Below, piece after piece: positions 13,807 through 26,215 of a stretch of 64,000 nucleotides of DNA. The translations under genes and the position numbers were made by a program. The stretch is from Struthidea cinerea (taxonomy: Eukaryota > Chordata > Aves > Passeriformes > Corcoracidae). Position 1 is the first letter of the stretch. Each line of letters opens with the position of its first letter. Where the stretch lies: NCBI GenBank assembly GCA_013397865.1, contig VZTI01005570.1:558001-622000 (forward strand), read 5' to 3'. The notes beneath the pieces were generated by a model. The model was not told where the DNA came from, searched no databases, and saw only the letters and a program-made list of their open reading frames with translations.

Positions 13807-14449
13807 CTACATTTTGAAAGCACATAACTCACATACATCTCACAAAGATTGGAAAAAGGAGAAAAATCCCTTGTTTAAAGGACTAACGTGTCTCTGGCTT
13901 GCAAGCCACCAACATGACTGTAAATGATTTAAAGACTTCTGCAACTTTGCAGCGAGTGTGTAGGTTTACATACACAACATCCATAAAAAAACCCCAAAAC
14001 CACTGAACTGAGAAATATTACCCTATCACTGTCTTCAATAAGACATAAAAATACTTCATCCTGTATTCTTTCTTCTTCAAGGAAACACTTTATAAGGAAA
14101 AAGTGCTCACAGTTTACTCTGCAACACAAAATTGTCAACAACCACCCCTCACTACCTTTTGTTAAATAAACAATAGGTTCAAACAAGAAACCGCCATGAT
14201 GGAACTGTGCTTAATTGATTTTTCAAAGGCTGGTGCTAAAGTGCTAACCATAGTTTACTTTTAAGAAAATGAAATTATAACATTTGGTAGAAGCAGCATT
14301 CAATTGAACATGTTCATAGCCCTTTGAGAAAAGGCAGAGAGAGACAGACTTCCTGGCAAGTAATGGGAGTTTCATGTCAGTCAACCCACCCTGAGGATCA
14401 CCTCATGGTGCCTGTTTTACTATTTCCTTAATTTTCCAAAGCTCCCACA

Positions 14450-14950
14450 AACGTAAGAGAAATAAAGGATTTCACGATGTCGAATCCTTGTCACTACACG
14501 TGGATTGATTGCATTTTGGCATCTCTGCAACATGGCACTGCTAAAAAGCAACAATCACTTCAGGATAATTAATTAATCCAAAGAAATGCTTGAATAACTT
14601 CCTTCTTCACGGACAACAAGCAGACCCACAGAAATTTAGAACATCTAAAACATCCTCAGTTTCCATATGAAATAAATATTTGGCAATGACCCAAAAGCTA
14701 TAACTATTTGATTGTTTCGCCATTTCTGCTTCCATCAGTTTCGATTGACTATCACTGGGATGTATCAATAAAACACGACGCTGATTTGATGGTGGCTATC
14801 ACGCTTTTGTGGTTTTATCATGAAACGCCATTCCATATGCAGCACACGCAGGGATACAACACGTGCTAATTGAAAAGGACAGCAGTGCCTGGAAAGTCAC
14901 CGACGTGGAACTGGTTAATGCTCTTTCTCCAGTTGAGAGCCACGGAACCA
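14450..14950. promoter_or_regulatory. Candidate conserved enhancer: CpG-retaining block
   Basis: I count about 16 CpG dinucleotides in roughly 500 bases, far denser than in the AT-rich flanks, where CpG is scarce. The block has two CACGTG E-boxes (14497-14502 and 14860-14865). It also has an almost palindromic homeodomain-type cluster at 14563-14579 (GGATAATTAATTAATCC) that combines TAATTA cores with TAATCC. No coding frame is convincing. Retained CpGs suggest selection or lack of methylation, as in vertebrate enhancers and conserved non-coding elements. This is inference; alignment to other birds would decide it. Confidence 0.35.
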
Positions 14951-17288
14951 TGGGAGTGTATTTTTCTAGAACTCCCACTGCATTAAGAGGAAAGAATGGG
15001 TAAAGTAAAAATGTTATTCCCCATGGGCAGAAAGGGCTGTAATCACGCAAAGAATAGATTTTACAGTCATAGCAACAATATCCTGAAGTGAGAATGAATA
15101 TCCCACTCTATTGTCCATGCACGGGATAAGAAAAGAAAAATGTTCTCAGATGAGAGGAGTATTCAGACTTCTTTATATATCAATGTTATTAACAGATTCA
15201 GAAGCTGCACTTTTTGGAGAGAAGATCCTGCATTCTGGCAAAATAATCCCTTTCAATATTACAGATCTATTTAATAAAGCTATTGTATATCTGGATTTCT
15301 ACAAAACATTTTATGTAATAGCACCTGACATACTTATTACAACTTTCCTTATGTGGAAGTAACTACTCATACATTAGCCTGATTAAGAGGTGCCTCAGAC
15401 TTCTGTAACAAAAATCACTCAGGTCTTCTGCTTGACTGGCTGGCTCTTAGTTTTTCAGCTTGTTTGGAAAAAAAAAGGGAGGGGTTACTTTAAAAATAAA
15501 TAAAAATAAAACTTAACATTTTGATGATGAAAAACGATCATGGCAGAACTAAAGCAGGTGTCTTAGAAGGAACCTGGAGCTACGTTAATAAGATATTACA
15601 AAAAATTTCAATTCTGATTGAATAATAAGATTTTATTAAATTTCAATGCTGAACAAAATTCAATTCTGATTAATGAACCCTTTTATAGCTCTGAAGGAGA
15701 AAATAATAGCATTAAAAACCTGCTCTCTCCATTGGAACTACTACACTGAAATAAGAAAGATATCACTCTAAAATCACGCAGACAATAATGGCAAAAACTA
15801 CAAGGGGAATCAATCTCTTTTTTCCAGTAAGTTTCTCTAAGTTCTGTGCTGCACAAATTCATAAAACTGGTACAAGGTTTACAAGACCGAATAATAATTA
15901 TGTTTCATAGAAATGTTGGAACTAATCTATTGCTATATAAAATGAAACAAATCTCACTGCAGTTTAGCTAGCATTGTTTACAGTAAAACATTTAAAAGAC
16001 ATTTACTTGATGCATCTTAGTCCAGTTCTAGATTACTCTTCTCACACTTTGTTTCCACCCAGGAAAAACTGCTGCCAGAAACTTCCAACTTGGGTCAGAA
16101 TTAGTCCTTCAGACTGGGCTTATGGAAATGGCTGAAAAATAATCTGATTTGGTCGTTATCACACTCTGAGGACGTTACAGAAAATAGGCACTAAAGGGTT
16201 ATAATTGAAGTTTTAGTTGTCAATGCCCTTAGACAAAAATTTTACAGAGACAAAAACTGTCCCCAACTACCTCCAAAGTAGCTGATTCCATAAAGGAGTA
16301 CATTTTAGCCTGAAAGTCAAATCTAATACGGAGAAATTTCAAGACTGAATCAAAGACTCAAAAAGTCGAATCTGTTAATAAGAAAAGCCACTGATGAGAG
16401 CCGATCACTACTGATCTGCCATGTCAATTAAAACTGAAAACATACTCAACCACTGTGAAATAATCCCATATCTTCAAAATAAATTGTTTTCCTGGGTGAA
16501 TATAAATTCAAAGAGAAGACTAATTTAAGATGATTTACTTTAGGATCCCTAGAACATTGGTATTTTCTCTGTGTTTTTGGTAAATTCAGTCCTGTTAAAA
16601 CACAGAAGGAAAAGGTTAATGCTCACATGTCAGCTGACAGATTAAATCAGCTTTGCATCAAATGGCAAAAAGAATGGTTCTGTGACATTTTACAGTCCAG
16701 AGAAGGAAAAGTTTCAATAATCAGCTCCAGTGAGAGCAGTGGAAGTGGGAGAGGGAAAGCTAGGTTTGGAAGAAAGTGTATGTGAGGAGGCACAAACCTT
16801 AGCAGATAATAGGAATTGTTAATGAAAGAAAACTGTGCTTGAATCTTTGTTAGGGAAAGAAAATGAAGTGGTGGAAAACATGCAAGTAGGAGAAATGAAG
16901 GTACAAGGAAATAAAATTTTCACTTTAATGGAAAAAGGAGAAAAAGGAATCCATTGCAACACACAGGGCAGTAATCAATAGGAAGTCAATTTTCCAATAT
17001 TTTGAACTGCAGATAGAATCCTTTCTTTTAGCTGACAAATATCAAGGACCAAAGTCATTAAAAACAAAAAGAATTGCAAAGTCCTACATTAGTTCCACAG
17101 CTGTGACCTCTGAACAGAGACAGTAAAACCTAAGCAGAAACAATCTTTCATAAAATAGCTTGTTTTGCATTCAGAAATAGCTATATCTAGGAATCAATAA
17201 AAGCTCGAGTTTTCTGAAGGTAGATGGATCCCACCTCTACCAGAACACAAACTGCTGCAAGAACAATGCTTCAGCCTCAAGTACTTCC

Positions 17289-17356
17289 CAGAATCAGAGA
17301 ATGGGTGAGCTTGGGAAGGACCACAGTGGCTCATCCCAGAGCATACTGCACAGAAG
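17289..17356 (-). mobile_element. Decayed CR1 LINE 3' scrap
   Basis: The plus strand reads 'cagaatcagagaatgggtg', then 'ggaaggaccacagtggctc', then 'catcccagagca'. This resembles the reverse complement of a CR1 3' region with about 30 bases missing after 'ggctcat'. CR1 copies are usually truncated at the 5' end, so the element would run on the minus strand with its 3' end at the left. It is short and diverged, so the assignment is tentative. Confidence 0.55.
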
Positions 17357-18836
17357 CCTTCGTGGATTCACATCTCTTGTTCCCTTCACTGGTATGCAAA
17401 ACGGCTGAATTTCCAGAGGGTACGAAATCCATTTTCAACACGGAGAGTTTAAGACCACCTGGCGCAGAGAACTTTTTCCTTCCTACCCATTGCACACACC
17501 AGCGCTCAAGATATTTCTACAAAAATAAGAATAGTCTGGCTCCTACAGAGCCCTTGCTGTTGTTGCTTGGCTAAATTTGCCGCAGAGGAATTTCTGTGCC
17601 CTTTAATAATCCCAGCAGACACAGAACGACGGACATGTGAGAGAATAGAGTTTTGTCAAGGTTTATTTCCCTTTCTCACTGACATTCAATAAAGTGAAAA
17701 AGTGACACACACTGGATTAAATGCCCTAATTGTACTGCATGGCTATGACTCTTGGATTAAACATGTTATAAAGATAAAACAAGATACGTCCCATACAAAT
17801 GGACCCATCTTACATCTTATTTTTGTCATGAAAGCTCAAGAAAGTAATTATAGAAGATTTAGAAAATGTACTTTATAGTTCTCCAAATCCTTCTTATTTA
17901 CAGTCTCTCAAGTCTGAGTATGCAATATCTTATAGAGCAATATTGCCAATTCTGCTAGTGTTTTTTCCTTATTTTTTAACTCAAAGTAATGGAGAATTCA
18001 AAATTTCTCACTGTGCTGTATGACCATTTCTAAGTATTTTAAATTCATTCAGAAACATGCCACATCAGAATTCTTGGGATTTCCTGTCTAAGCTGGTACT
18101 CAACGGCACATTTTTCATGCTATCTTTTGTCTATTTTACCTCTTATTATTTTTTATAATCTTCATTATTTAGAATTTTTAAAAAAAATATAGATTAGATT
18201 TTTACAGAGTAGCTGTAAAAGCATTTCAATAAAGCTCTAAGGGTTTTTGGGTTTTTTTGAGTTATCTATATGAAAACAATAAACAGATATTAAAAGTCTT
18301 GGAAACACTGCCATAAACCCATAAACTACAAGATACATCTTTTAGCAATAATGCCCCAAGGTCCCAAAACTAAACTTTACTCCTTTGGCTTGAAACTAAA
18401 ACCTGTTAGAGTTCAAGATATCCTGACTATAAGAAGAAGTGCAAACAAGACAAATTCAACCCAAATGTGGCTCGGTAGTACAGCTGTAATCACGGTGAGG
18501 TCAGGAATCCCAAGGGAAATTTCCTGTCCTTACGAACACTTCTGACACCAAATCTATTTTCTGTTCAACACTAATTACATTATCTCAACAGCTGGTTTTT
18601 CCACATTGTCTTCTTGAGAAAATCTCAGCACTGTTCTGGTCCAAGAGGAATGACAACCTTTGGTTTCTGGAGTCAGCCAAGAGCAAAGATGTGATTTTTT
18701 TTAATAGGACACCATAGAAGTAATGTTAGAAATCAACCAATATAAAGAAAAACTACATGATTACATGACACACAAAAAGTAAATATGCTTAGTTTTTCCA
18801 ATTTATTAAGTTTCTGCCTAACCACACTTTTTTTCT

Positions 18837-18857
18837 AAAAAAAAAAAAAAAAAAAAA
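18837..18857 (+). repeat. A21 homopolymer
   Basis: An uninterrupted run of 21 A. It could be the tail of an old retroposon, but no element body was recognised upstream. Confidence 0.9.
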
Positions 18858-20762
18858 TCAGCTCTGACTTTTAATTTTGTGGTTTGCATTAACTGACATC
18901 AGTACTGATATTATTAACCTCTTACTGCATTTCTGTTGGCAAAAACCAAGGCTCATTTATAACTGTGCTCAATCCCACAAGGAAAAGAAGAGAAAAGGTT
19001 CTTAACTGAAGATACGGTGACCTGACTAGAATATTTCAACAAATTTTAATACCGTTTCCAAAACTCTATCACTCTAACAGGAAAATGTAAGTTGGGTGAA
19101 AATACAGCTGAACAAATACAACTGTACTCGGAGGAAAATTTTGTGAAATATTCATCACTTAAGTCCTACTTGCCCCCATAAAAGGAGTCACTTCACAGAA
19201 TGAGTCTACTGCTCAACTTATCCAAATATCTCTGTAACGCAGGGGGAACAACCTGTTAATTAAACAAGAAAAATTATATACACATCATATCTAAACACCA
19301 CCAGAATTCCATGCTTGAGCCCACTCCAGCCAACTCAAGGAACAAAACATTGAAGCAACCACAGGACTGAGAGAGAAGGACATCTTACTTGGCCAGACTG
19401 TGAACAAAATATTATAACATTGATATCTTTCAGTGCAACCTTCTATGACTAAGAGCCTGAACTATCAGCACTCACAAGCAAAACAGCTGCTCTGTGAGCA
19501 ATTTCATTAAGATTTCAGCCTTGCCCCCTCCATTGTTGAATGAATAAGGGGCAGATCATTTTAAAATGGAAAGACAAAGTGGATGAAGTAAAAACAAAGT
19601 AAATCTTTAATTAGGTAAGCCCTCTTTTGTTGCCTGGTTCAGGCAAAAGCACTAGACCATATGTTTCAAGTGTCTAAATCTGCCTTCAGGTTTCAGATGA
19701 ATATGTCTCTGTGGGGCTGTTTCTGTCAATGGCAACATTTTTTTTATGGCTTAGAATTTTCTTGCTGGAAGCCACCTGCTAATAACACCACTACAAATTA
19801 GTAGGGTGCTTGGGAATTTGGACACAGATTAAAAAGTAATTGAGAGGGTGGACTAAATCACATCTAGAAAGCACTGTATCCACTTCAAGCTACTTCCTTC
19901 TTGTTTTGGAAATAATTTCTCTTTAGGACATTCAAGCCATCAAATAACGAGTGGAAACATGGGCTGTTTTCAGTTCTGTGACTGAGCAGTTAGTAATCTC
20001 CATTTCCAATTCCCTCTCCACCACTGCCACACACTGTTTCAGGCATGCACAGATATTATACCAACCTCAGTGGGGAGAGTTACCATGAATATCAAGCTAT
20101 AATAAATTCTGATCTCCTCCACGTCACTACAATGCCTCTGCCCATCTAGAGGATGGAGAAAGCTAACCATGACAGGATGCTCAGAAAACTATGGCTGAGC
20201 ACAACACAGGACCTCATCTGTCACTGGAGACCTGAGATGCTCCCCCAAATAAGTCTGTCTCTGCTGGCTGAAGTCACTTTTCATTAGCCCCTGCCAGTTA
20301 CTGCACTCCTTTTAAATCTGTTTTGACTTGCTCAGCCTTGCACTCGGCCAGGGAGCAGCACTAACCAAAGGCACCATCACATCACTGGGATTTACAGCTC
20401 CCAGCACTCAGGCAGTGTCCTCTCTCAGACCTCACTCAGCCAGAGACACCCGGTGCACATGCTCGTGATTCACTTTTTATCTCACCAAGCCTCATTTTTC
20501 ACAGAGCAGATATGTTAGTGACTGTGAACACTTGACAAAAAAGAAACTGTGAGACCTCTGGAATATTGAAAGCCCATCGGGGAGCCTTGGGTCTTTTGTC
20601 TTAATAGTACTCCAAGGAATATAGTGGCTTTGTAAATACCTGAAAAGGGCAGCTTCCACAGCATTTAAGTTTCATACAACTGCTACTAAGTGACTGTAGT
20701 TTGAAAAACAACTCACGTGAAGTTCAGCAAGCACCTCAGAAACCTAGAAAGTTTGATGCTAT

Positions 20763-20763
<1 letters not shown>

Positions 20764-20805
<42 letters not shown>
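20764..20805 (-). repeat. T42 homopolymer (poly-A on the minus strand)
   Basis: An uninterrupted run of 42 T, the longest pure homopolymer in the window. Read on the minus strand it would be the poly-A tail of a retroposed sequence lying to its right (20806 onward). No AATAAA lies within 30 bases of it on that strand; the nearest is at 20965-20970, inside the 147-codon frame. The length may be inexact because of assembly. Confidence 0.9.
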
Positions 20806-20952
20806 CTGTTAAAATCTTAAGGGTTTATCCTCCTGCAATAGGTAATAATGAAAAATAATTCTTTAAAGGTCATCAGGAAAGGGTCTGTTTTTACAGAGTC
20901 AATGAAATGTAGCAGTTTTTTAATAGCCATTGATCTCTGAGGACTGAGGTAG

Positions 20953-21396
20953 CTATGGATTATGTTTATTTTTAGCTATATTTATGTAACCGTTTGTGTA
21001 ACACCTGCCCATAACAAGGAGAAAAAAACCCCACTGTTTCTGCAGTTTATATTGTTTTAATGATTGGACACAGTTTATTTGGGACAAAGTCAGTGGTTGC
21101 ACCAGCTTATTACAGCACTGGGCTTGTTTCAGCAGATCAACACTGCCCTGTGGTGCAGTAACCCTAAAGAGAACAGAGACCACGGCTGTGACGCAGCCCT
21201 GATCCCTGCTGACTGTGACACCGCTGCAGTGACGAGCCCTGATGAGACCAGCTTCCTTAAAGCACGGCATTACAACATTCCAGAATTTACACTTCCATCT
21301 AGAGTTTACTTCTCCTGCGTCCAACATGAGAACGAACAAATCTGAGAGCAGCAGAGTGCAGTTTGCTGAAGCAGAAGCAAAGTCTTCCACCCTCAC
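20953..21396 (-). CDS. 147-codon open frame of unknown status
   Basis: A start-to-stop frame of 147 codons on the minus strand, relatively rich in CpG and GC for this region. On the same strand it is followed by about 150 bases and then a 42-base poly-A run, an order that superficially resembles a retroposed mRNA. The protein has no domain I recognise, no signal peptide and no repeat. A 93-codon frame overlaps it on the plus strand, so higher GC content alone may explain both. I consider a real gene unlikely; a degraded retrocopy is the main alternative. Confidence 0.12.
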   Translation of the reverse strand: MRVEDFASASANCTLLLSDLFVLMLDAGEVNSRWKCKFWNVVMPCFKEAGLIRARHCSGVTVSRDQGCVTAVVSVLFRVTAPQGSVDLLKQAQCCNKLVQPLTLSQINCVQSLKQYKLQKQWGFFLLVMGRCYTNGYINIAKNKHNP

Positions 21397-21471
21397 GTTG
21401 GGAGGAAATTGAGATCAATTTGATCTACTCTCTCCCCACTGCATTGCTGCTGCTGCAGACAGACCACAGAG

Positions 21472-21526
21472 GGTATTTACTACTTCAGAAGAGCAGATAT
21501 TTACAGGTATTTACTACTTCCAGAAG
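21472..21526. repeat. Tandem duplication, 34-bp period
   Basis: The motif ggtatttactacttcagaag (21472-21491) recurs at 21506-21526 with one inserted C. A partial third copy of its core, atatttac, lies between them. This fits local slippage or duplication. Confidence 0.8.
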
Positions 21527-22706
21527 GGGTAGGAACCCCTTAGTTCTAGTAAGAAGTGATGCCAATTGAATGTGCTTTCATCACTGTGTAACACCAGACT
21601 TTCTCTATGATTTTTCTTTAGCATTTACCCTTTTTCACATTTGGAGACCTTGCATATCCAAAAAAAGCAAACCTTCCTTCTCAGAAGACACCATTTGGGT
21701 TACTCCTTGTTTAATTTGGGAGAAAATAATGCATCTCTGATAACTTTGACAAAATCTTTTCAGGGAAAAGACAATTTATAATTGACACACAAAGAGCAAA
21801 GTTAAATACATGGATAAAAATGGGAACTCCACCTTACTGAAATACACATAGGCATGTGGGTCATATTCAATGACACGACTAAGCTAGATGTAAATGACCA
21901 TTTAAGAATAGTCTTTCAGACATTAGGATATTTTATCTCAGGTCCTAAAGATTAAAATTGTGGTCTGAAGCTCGGGTGCCAGAGCTTCTTTGACTGAATC
22001 ATGTTCCACATGGGAAGTTTTAGAGGGAGTCAGAAACATACTTTCATCTTCACACAATAGCATCAGAGAGACAAAGAAAGAGAACTTTGAATGCTGAAGT
22101 TCGTTTCTGTTATAAATTCTTGCACACAAAGGTTTATTCTTTGCTAATTATTGCCTTAGCTATGATGAAATTAATTCATTTGTAGCAGTAAAAAAAATAT
22201 TTCGGTAACATGGCATGATTAACATTTAACTCCTCGGATCAGTAAACAGTGAAAATTGGTACTAGAGTTTAAGTGGGTACTTAACTGAGAAGTAAATGAA
22301 TACAGAACTTTCTCACTGCAGTACAACACACATTTCACTGCATTTGCACAATCATTATTCTTCAAAATACTGACATTAGCAGCCATGCAAATGACACCAT
22401 CATCTTCTGTCCCTTTACTGGTCTTTTCCTAGATGATTTTCCTTGAATTGATAAATTTAACTTACAAATTCTATAGAAACTTTCACTAAGAATGTCAAAG
22501 ATCTTTACAAAGTGAATTAATCAAATAATCAGAGCATCACAGTGAGGTATTTTATGCAAGGCTGTAACAAAATACGAATGCAAATCTGGAATACATATAA
22601 AGGGAATAAATTCAAATGTCATGATAAAAACTGTACATTGTAATTTGGTTGTAATTGAGCCTGAAAATTGGTAAGGACATAAAAAAATAAGGGCTTGGGT
22701 AGGGGA

Positions 22707-22728
22707 TTTTTTTTTTTTTTTTTTTTTT
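22707..22728 (-). repeat. T22 homopolymer
   Basis: An uninterrupted T run. It might be the tail of a minus-strand retroposon, but no body was recognised to the right. Confidence 0.85.
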
Positions 22729-25180
22729 AAGAAGTAATCCTTTATTTCAGTCACAGTACAAAATGAGAAAAAAATAAGGAAAATAGAGCTCTGTGAAAAG
22801 TCATTTCCATTCTTTATGTGGTGGTCTTAAAGCAATCAGCAAAGTCTATCTCTTGAATAAAATGACTCCTGGGTGCTTAGAACTGCGTAGCCGATCACGG
22901 GCTCTGCTTTACTGTTCACTTATTTACCTTTTCCATATCTTTGCAAGGAGTGGCTGTGCCTGCAGCTCCCCTACAGCAACACGAACTGGGAGAGCTCCTC
23001 CACAGGCAGTGACTTCAGGTGTATTTGGGACAGCAGCTGCACTGCAAGGCAGCCTAAGCATTTGGCACTCATACAAGGATAAACAGCAATCATATAATTA
23101 ATCAAAGTATTACCTGTAGCCAGAGGCCTCATACCCATACTCATTACCTTAAGTACTGGCCTGTCCAGAAAGCTGAAGTGGAAGAAACAGAGCCACCCCA
23201 GCTGCAACCCCAGAATACAAGAAGTCATGGAAGACATTCCATTATGTTATTTATAACATTATAAAATGAAAATTGCTAATTAACATCTTAAATATTCTCA
23301 CAAGTGTTGGCATTTAATATACAACCCTGCCACAAACACCTGCCAGTTCAACATGAAAAAATAAGGCCTCCTAATTCTCAAATTTAGCATAGAAAATTAA
23401 GAGAACTTCAAACTTTTTTTTCAAGTGATATACAGAGAGGTACGAAAAAGAAGAAATGGACAAGTTTATGCTAATTTAAAAAAAAAAATCCTTCCTAAAT
23501 AATGCTCGGTTATTACTATAAGGTGATAGTAGAAGTTCTCCCTATCAGCAGAGAGGAATCAAACTTGAAGGAAACCTATAGTATCTATAATTCACCTTCT
23601 GTCTCTGCACATCGTTGTATGGAAAGTTTATGCTGTGGCACAAATGGGTCAAAGTCTGCACCACAAAGATACTTCTGTCTCAAACTATAAATCAAGAGTT
23701 TTCTTGTGCTGCTAAGGTGGAGCTTGTTCATGCTTGAGAGATTTCTCATCAGAGCTATTAGCAAAATATTTATCAGAAGTATTACAATGTGAGAGGCCTC
23801 ATTTCAACAAAACTCAGCAGAATGTGTGAACTTCAAGCCCGTGAATTCAAGAGAGCTAGTTATTTTCTTCAGGTGGTTTCCTTAGATCAGGACCTAAAAT
23901 CCAAATCCCAGTCCATAGCTTCAAAATATGCTCATGGTAGACTTCCCTCTAATTCTGCGTACTGTGCATATCACATGCACATGCCTTTCTAACTTTTCTT
24001 TATTTTGGCTGAAAGCAAATGATCAGGAGTATTCCATAAAAACAGAGCACACAACACTGATATTCTGGACAAGAGAGAACGGTGTGTGTATCTCTACACA
24101 GAAACCTGGTTTCACATAACATTACCCATTTTCAAAAATACGTTTCTGATTCAGCGAGCTCTAATTATCTACTCCCCAAACCAAAACTATTTAGAATCAC
24201 ATTCATTGTATGAGTGAGTTTGTGATTCACCATTACTCCTCCTGCTTTTCTAGGCACAGTCAAGCTACATGCAAAACATACACTCTGCTGACCAAGTAAA
24301 ACATTGATGGAAAGCCACACCAAAAGTGGGGTCTCCTGTACTTCAGCACCACACTAAAAACTAGTAAACATGTTATTTAGAAAGACCTGACGAGATGTTC
24401 TCGCCCAAAAGGCTGCAGTAAGAGACAAAGTGCTTCAGAACAATAGAGCAAGTTTCAGTCCGCTCTCATTTGGCACCGTTTATGCTCTGTAAGGCAGGGG
24501 TGCAGGGAATGGGACGTGTTGGACCTGCCACGATGATCTACTATCAGAAATGATAATATCTGGTGAAACAGCAAGAAGCAAATGTTGGTTGCAGATATAT
24601 TTCACAAACCCTAAAACTGCAGAAATAATTTATTTCTGTTGCAAAACTACTACCCACACACTCTTCCCCAGCTACAAATTTTGGCTGCCACAGAAACCCT
24701 GTCTCACCCAGTGCTCTGAAACTCAACAGTGGCACCCAGCGGCTACTCTTTATCACATCCAAGTACCTACAATACACCAGGGAGGTTGTGAAGCACTTAG
24801 AAGCATTTTTTTGTTTAAATATATGTACAAATTATTCTCATTAAAAAAGGCTCTGCTATCTCTGCCCCGTTTTATGAAGCTAATTTTCTCATTTCAGTTT
24901 TCTATTTACTTCATGTTCTACTTTCTTTTGCTTGTTTAGGTTTTTCTTATTCTTATTTTTTTAAAAAAAAAGTATTTTTTACTCCATCTTTCTAATCAGC
25001 TGGGCATTATTCTAACAGCCCTTCTCGGCTGTGTACAACAGTAGTTGCTGATTAAGCTTTCCCCCAGCTTAAGAGTGTTTTAGATTGTTTAAATGTCTCT
25101 AGTCAAAGCACCAGAGCACTAGAAGCAAATTCTGCATTTTAAAAATCAAATAGTAACATAAAAGCTAAGAAATAGAGAGA

Positions 25181-25197
25181 NNNNNNNNNNNNNNNNN
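25181..25197. other. Assembly gap, 17 N
   Basis: A short gap directly before an A-rich tract. Sequencing or assembly probably failed in the homopolymer. Confidence 1.
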
Positions 25198-25213
25198 AAA
25201 AAAAAAAAAAAAT

Positions 25214-25254
<41 letters not shown>
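25198..25254. repeat. A-rich tract beside the gap, including A37
   Basis: Fifteen A, then tttat, then an uninterrupted 37-base A run (25218-25254). Its length and the neighbouring gap should be treated as uncertain. Confidence 0.85.
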
Positions 25255-25257
<3 letters not shown>

Positions 25258-25779
25258 AGCTGCTAAACCCTTTTTTTATTAAATAACGTGACAGATCTTT
25301 TCTAGAACCGAAAGTTGAATTCTTGTCTGTAAGAGTTTACAGGCAAGGCAACAAAAGCATGGGTGCTAAAAATATATGACAAAAAAAAATAAACCTGCAC
25401 AAAGATAATGTACACATCACCAATCTGAGCCTATTAAGTTGCATTTAGATGTGTATTTGTTCTAGGGTTTAAAAATTTACCATCATCCTTGAGATCAAGC
25501 TTTAAGCTCAGAACCCAACATGTCAGATGACAACAGTGCACACATCAAGGAAAATCTCTTCTGACAACCTCAGCTCTGAATTTACAGTACAAATTTGCAT
25601 TTATTACTTCCATATGAAGATGCCAGGCATGCTTTTGCTTCTCTTGGTTCATATCTGATTCCCTGAAATATCCTGCTGTTTTCAAAAATCTCTTGCATTT
25701 AGAGGGGGACATAGTAAAATATCTTGTCGTCATCATCATCAGTATTGCAACAGGACACTGGGGAAGGGCTCTGGAAAGC

Positions 25780-26215
25780 TGCCGAGGAGCATAAACTGGG
25801 AGGGGTGTGTGAGAGTACTCTTTCTTCCCTAAATTTTACAGAGCCTAATCAGTTGCCCACATTTTTAGCTATGCAGAGCAGTACAGTTCCCCGAGCAACA
25901 GAAATGGCCTGCCGGCAAAAAGTAGACAATTCACCTGCCTGTTCTTCCGGAGGTCGAGCGGCCAAAGCCTTTCCCCCCTGGAAGCTGTACTTCACTGATA
26001 ACCACACAAGAAAATAAAAATTGACCAAGGTTTCCATGGACACTGACTGAAATGAAACAGTGCCTTGGTGACAGAGCCATTTCTTCCCCGAGCTTTCCCA
26101 GTCTCATTGCAGGTATTGAACGGGGGAAGCACCAGGCTATCTAAAAGCAGAGAATTAGTAATTTACCCTCAGAATAAATATTCAGCTTCTCTGCGACGCC
26201 ACCCGCTCCAGCATT
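25780..26215. promoter_or_regulatory. Candidate regulatory block: CpG-retaining, with X-box-like site
   Basis: About 11 CpGs fall within roughly 435 bases, against very few in the flanks. They sit in complex sequence such as ttccggaggtcgagcggcc and ctgcgacgccacccgctcc. At 26030-26043 the sequence GTTTCCATGGACAC resembles the RFX-family X-box (GTTNCCATGGNAAC) with a small mismatch. A 97-codon plus-strand frame crosses the block but has no domain and no obvious splice context. A distal enhancer, or the CpG-poor promoter of an unseen transcript, is the likeliest reading. This rests on composition and one motif only. Confidence 0.35.
26030..26043. promoter_or_regulatory. X-box-like site (RFX family)
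   Basis: GTTTCCATGGACAC keeps the central CCATGG and the outer GTT and AC of the RFX palindrome. Such matches also occur by chance. It is worth noting here because it lies inside a CpG-retaining block. Confidence 0.25.

Larger units (their letters stand above)
12036..17288. other. Non-coding DNA with one CpG-retaining block
   Basis: Unique sequence without a recognisable gene. It holds a TA/CA microsatellite at 13764-13806, a 7-bp-stem inverted repeat at 13698-13714 (TTTTGCC/GGCAAAA) and the CpG-retaining block at 14450-14950, which is listed separately. Open frames here are below 90 codons and show no domain. Confidence 0.65.
17357..25180. other. Non-coding AT-rich DNA with homopolymer tracts
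   Basis: Unique sequence with an A21 run (18837-18857), a T42 run (20764-20805), a T22 run (22707-22728) and a 34-bp-period duplication at 21472-21526. The only notable frame is the 147-codon minus-strand one at 20953-21396. No splice-bounded coding exon was convincing. Confidence 0.6.

Noticed and set aside
24500..24545. Possible CR1 tail (gttggacctgccacgatgatc)
   Set aside because: Only a short, gapped resemblance to the CR1 3' signature, with no supporting sequence on either side.
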